A stretch of 32,117 nt of DNA from the IMG/VR virus record IMGVR_UViG_3300024336_000035, positions 1 through 32,117 of that record; one strand, given 5' to 3'. The notes below the pieces were generated by a model. That model was not told where the DNA came from. It ran no database searches and saw nothing but the letters and a program-made list of their open reading frames with translations. This DNA is from a virus. Made by a program: the position numbers and the translations under genes. Below are positions 31,311 to 32,117 of this stretch, piece by piece (the stretch's first letter is position 1; each line of letters opens with the position of its first letter).

Positions 31311-31592
31311 GTGAAAAAATCGGAATTAAGGCAAATCGTTAGAGAAGAGATTCAAGCTTTGAATGAAGCGTATGATTTTGAGGGGCTTGATAATACATCG
31401 GATTTTAAATCAATTGCGAAGGAAATTGGGCAAAAGGCTGGAATGGCACCAGCTCCAATTTTGAATTGGTTAAATAAACATTACAGCGTAAAAGAGTTCA
31501 ATGCCGTAATGGAAAAACAGAAAGGTAAACGAGAACCTGCCGTTTTTGATTATATAAAAAGTTCTATTATGGGCAAAAAGAAAATAAAATAA
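31311..31592 (+). CDS. hypothetical protein with MKKSEL N-terminus
   Basis: 93 aa from GTG 31311 (AGGAGAATTTAA upstream). Starts MKKSELRQIVREEIQALNEA, closely matching the preceding protein over 18 residues. The remainder (APAPILNWLNKHYSVKEFNAVMEK) is a small helical domain with a basic end. Likely the same compartment or partner as the neighbour. Function unknown. Confidence 0.72.
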   Translation: MKKSELRQIVREEIQALNEAYDFEGLDNTSDFKSIAKEIGQKAGMAPAPILNWLNKHYSVKEFNAVMEKQKGKREPAVFDYIKSSIMGKKKIK

Positions 31593-31614
31593 ATACTAAA
31601 AATAGGAAACTAAA

Positions 31615-32034
31615 ATGGGAGCAAGAGAAAACGACTTAAATCCTGATACTTGAATTGGATTGTCTTTTCCATTAGGAAGGGGCACCCAAAGTGCTTTTAA
31701 GCAAACCAAAACCAATTTACAGCAGGCGTCAACAAATTTGAAGAATCTTCTTCTCACCATACGTGGTGAAAGAGTAATGCAACCAAATTTTGGATCGAAT
31801 TTACATAGATTGTTATTCGAACCTATGGTTGAATCTGATATGTCATTGGCAATTGAAGAAGAAATATTGAATGTTACGAGCGTTTGACTTCCATATGTGA
31901 ATATACAGAATGTAGATGTTAAATTTGATGAACGGCGTGGAAATCAAGTTGGAGTAGTTTTAACTTTTTCAATAACATTAAACCCCGATGCGGAAGAACA
32001 AATCGCGCTTACGTTTGAGACTGGAGAATATTAA
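31615..32034 (+). CDS. baseplate wedge subunit, gp25-like, UGA-recoded
   Basis: 139 aa, full gp25 length, with TGA as Trp at 31651 (DTWIGLSFPLG) and 31885 (SVWLPYVNI). The second TGA falls where gp25 proteins have the conserved Trp before PR/PY, the best single proof of TGA = Trp here. Also seen: TIRGERVMQPNFGSNLHRLLFEP and a C-terminal LTFSI strand. gp25 nucleates the T4 baseplate wedge and links it to the sheath. AATAGGAAACTAAA precedes the start. Overlaps the next gene by one base. Confidence 0.93.
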
Positions 32035-32117
32035 TGGCTAAAAAGAATGTATCAAAAGATGTGAAGTACCTTTCAAAAGACTTTAGTTCATTCAGAAATG
32101 ATCTAATTGAATTTGCT
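32034..32117 (+). CDS. baseplate wedge protein, gp6/baseplate-J-like, 5' end only
   Basis: First 28 codons only. MAKKNVSKDVKYLSKDFSSF followed by RNDLIEFA is the typical opening of gp6-like wedge proteins in T4-like phages. Start overlaps the gp25 stop (TAATG). Runs off the window. Confidence 0.8.
   Translation, partial: MAKKNVSKDVKYLSKDFSSFRNDLIEFA

Overview
The window is a compact, one-direction stretch of a large tailed-phage genome of myovirus type. Every gene I can support lies on the + strand. Proteins at the right end (gp25-like baseplate wedge, start of a gp6-like wedge, a gp55-like late sigma factor) place it among T4-like contractile-tail phages. The dense tRNA cluster, the small phage orphan proteins and three endonucleases of homing type fit this. 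I see no bacterial chromosome genes. The host cannot be fixed: the tmRNA tag starts with Gly and the recurrent promoter resembles the TTG / TAnnTT pattern of Bacteroidota, but most genes have strong Shine-Dalgarno sites, so this is only a lean.

The phage does not use the standard code. I count 25 in-frame TGA codons in ten genes, several at positions where the protein family has Trp. None of the 51 complete genes ends in TGA (42 TAA, 9 TAG). Several genes look broken in the standard code and become intact when TGA is read as Trp. I found a tRNA-Trp(CCA) here but no tRNA-Trp(TCA).

Layout. 1-5.7 kb: a tRNA cluster interrupted by a PD-(D/E)XK endonuclease gene, small proteins, a strongly structured non-coding region of about 1 kb (about 2203-3194) that encloses a tRNA-Arg and ends in an oversized tRNA-like structure, and an RNase P RNA gene. 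5.7-14.3 kb: small phage genes mixed with more tRNAs, plus the RNA 2'-phosphotransferase KptA, a DUF4326 protein, a metallophosphatase, ClpP, a receiver-like cREC protein, an SPFH protein and a 3D-domain protein. 14.3-25.5 kb: RNase H-like DUF458 protein, GIY-YIG endonuclease, nucleotide-sugar-like transferase, zinc peptidase, ATP-grasp protein, peptide deformylase, PncB, GroEL, NadE, NUDIX, PncA and an IMPDH/GMP-reductase family enzyme. 25.5-28.7 kb: HNH endonuclease, tmRNA, HD hydrolase, late sigma factor. 28.8 kb to end: virion genes.

How it may work together. The phage carries its own translation and RNA-maintenance kit (33 tRNAs, RNase P RNA, tmRNA, ClpP, deformylase, GroEL, KptA). It also carries most of a nicotinamide-to-NAD+ route (PncA, PncB, NadE; the adenylyltransferase step is not in the window). 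KptA consumes NAD+ and releases nicotinamide and a cyclic ADP-ribose phosphate, so the NAD+ genes, the cREC protein and the NUDIX hydrolase could form one repair-and-recycle circuit. At least seven near-identical promoters drive separate units of the left and middle regions.
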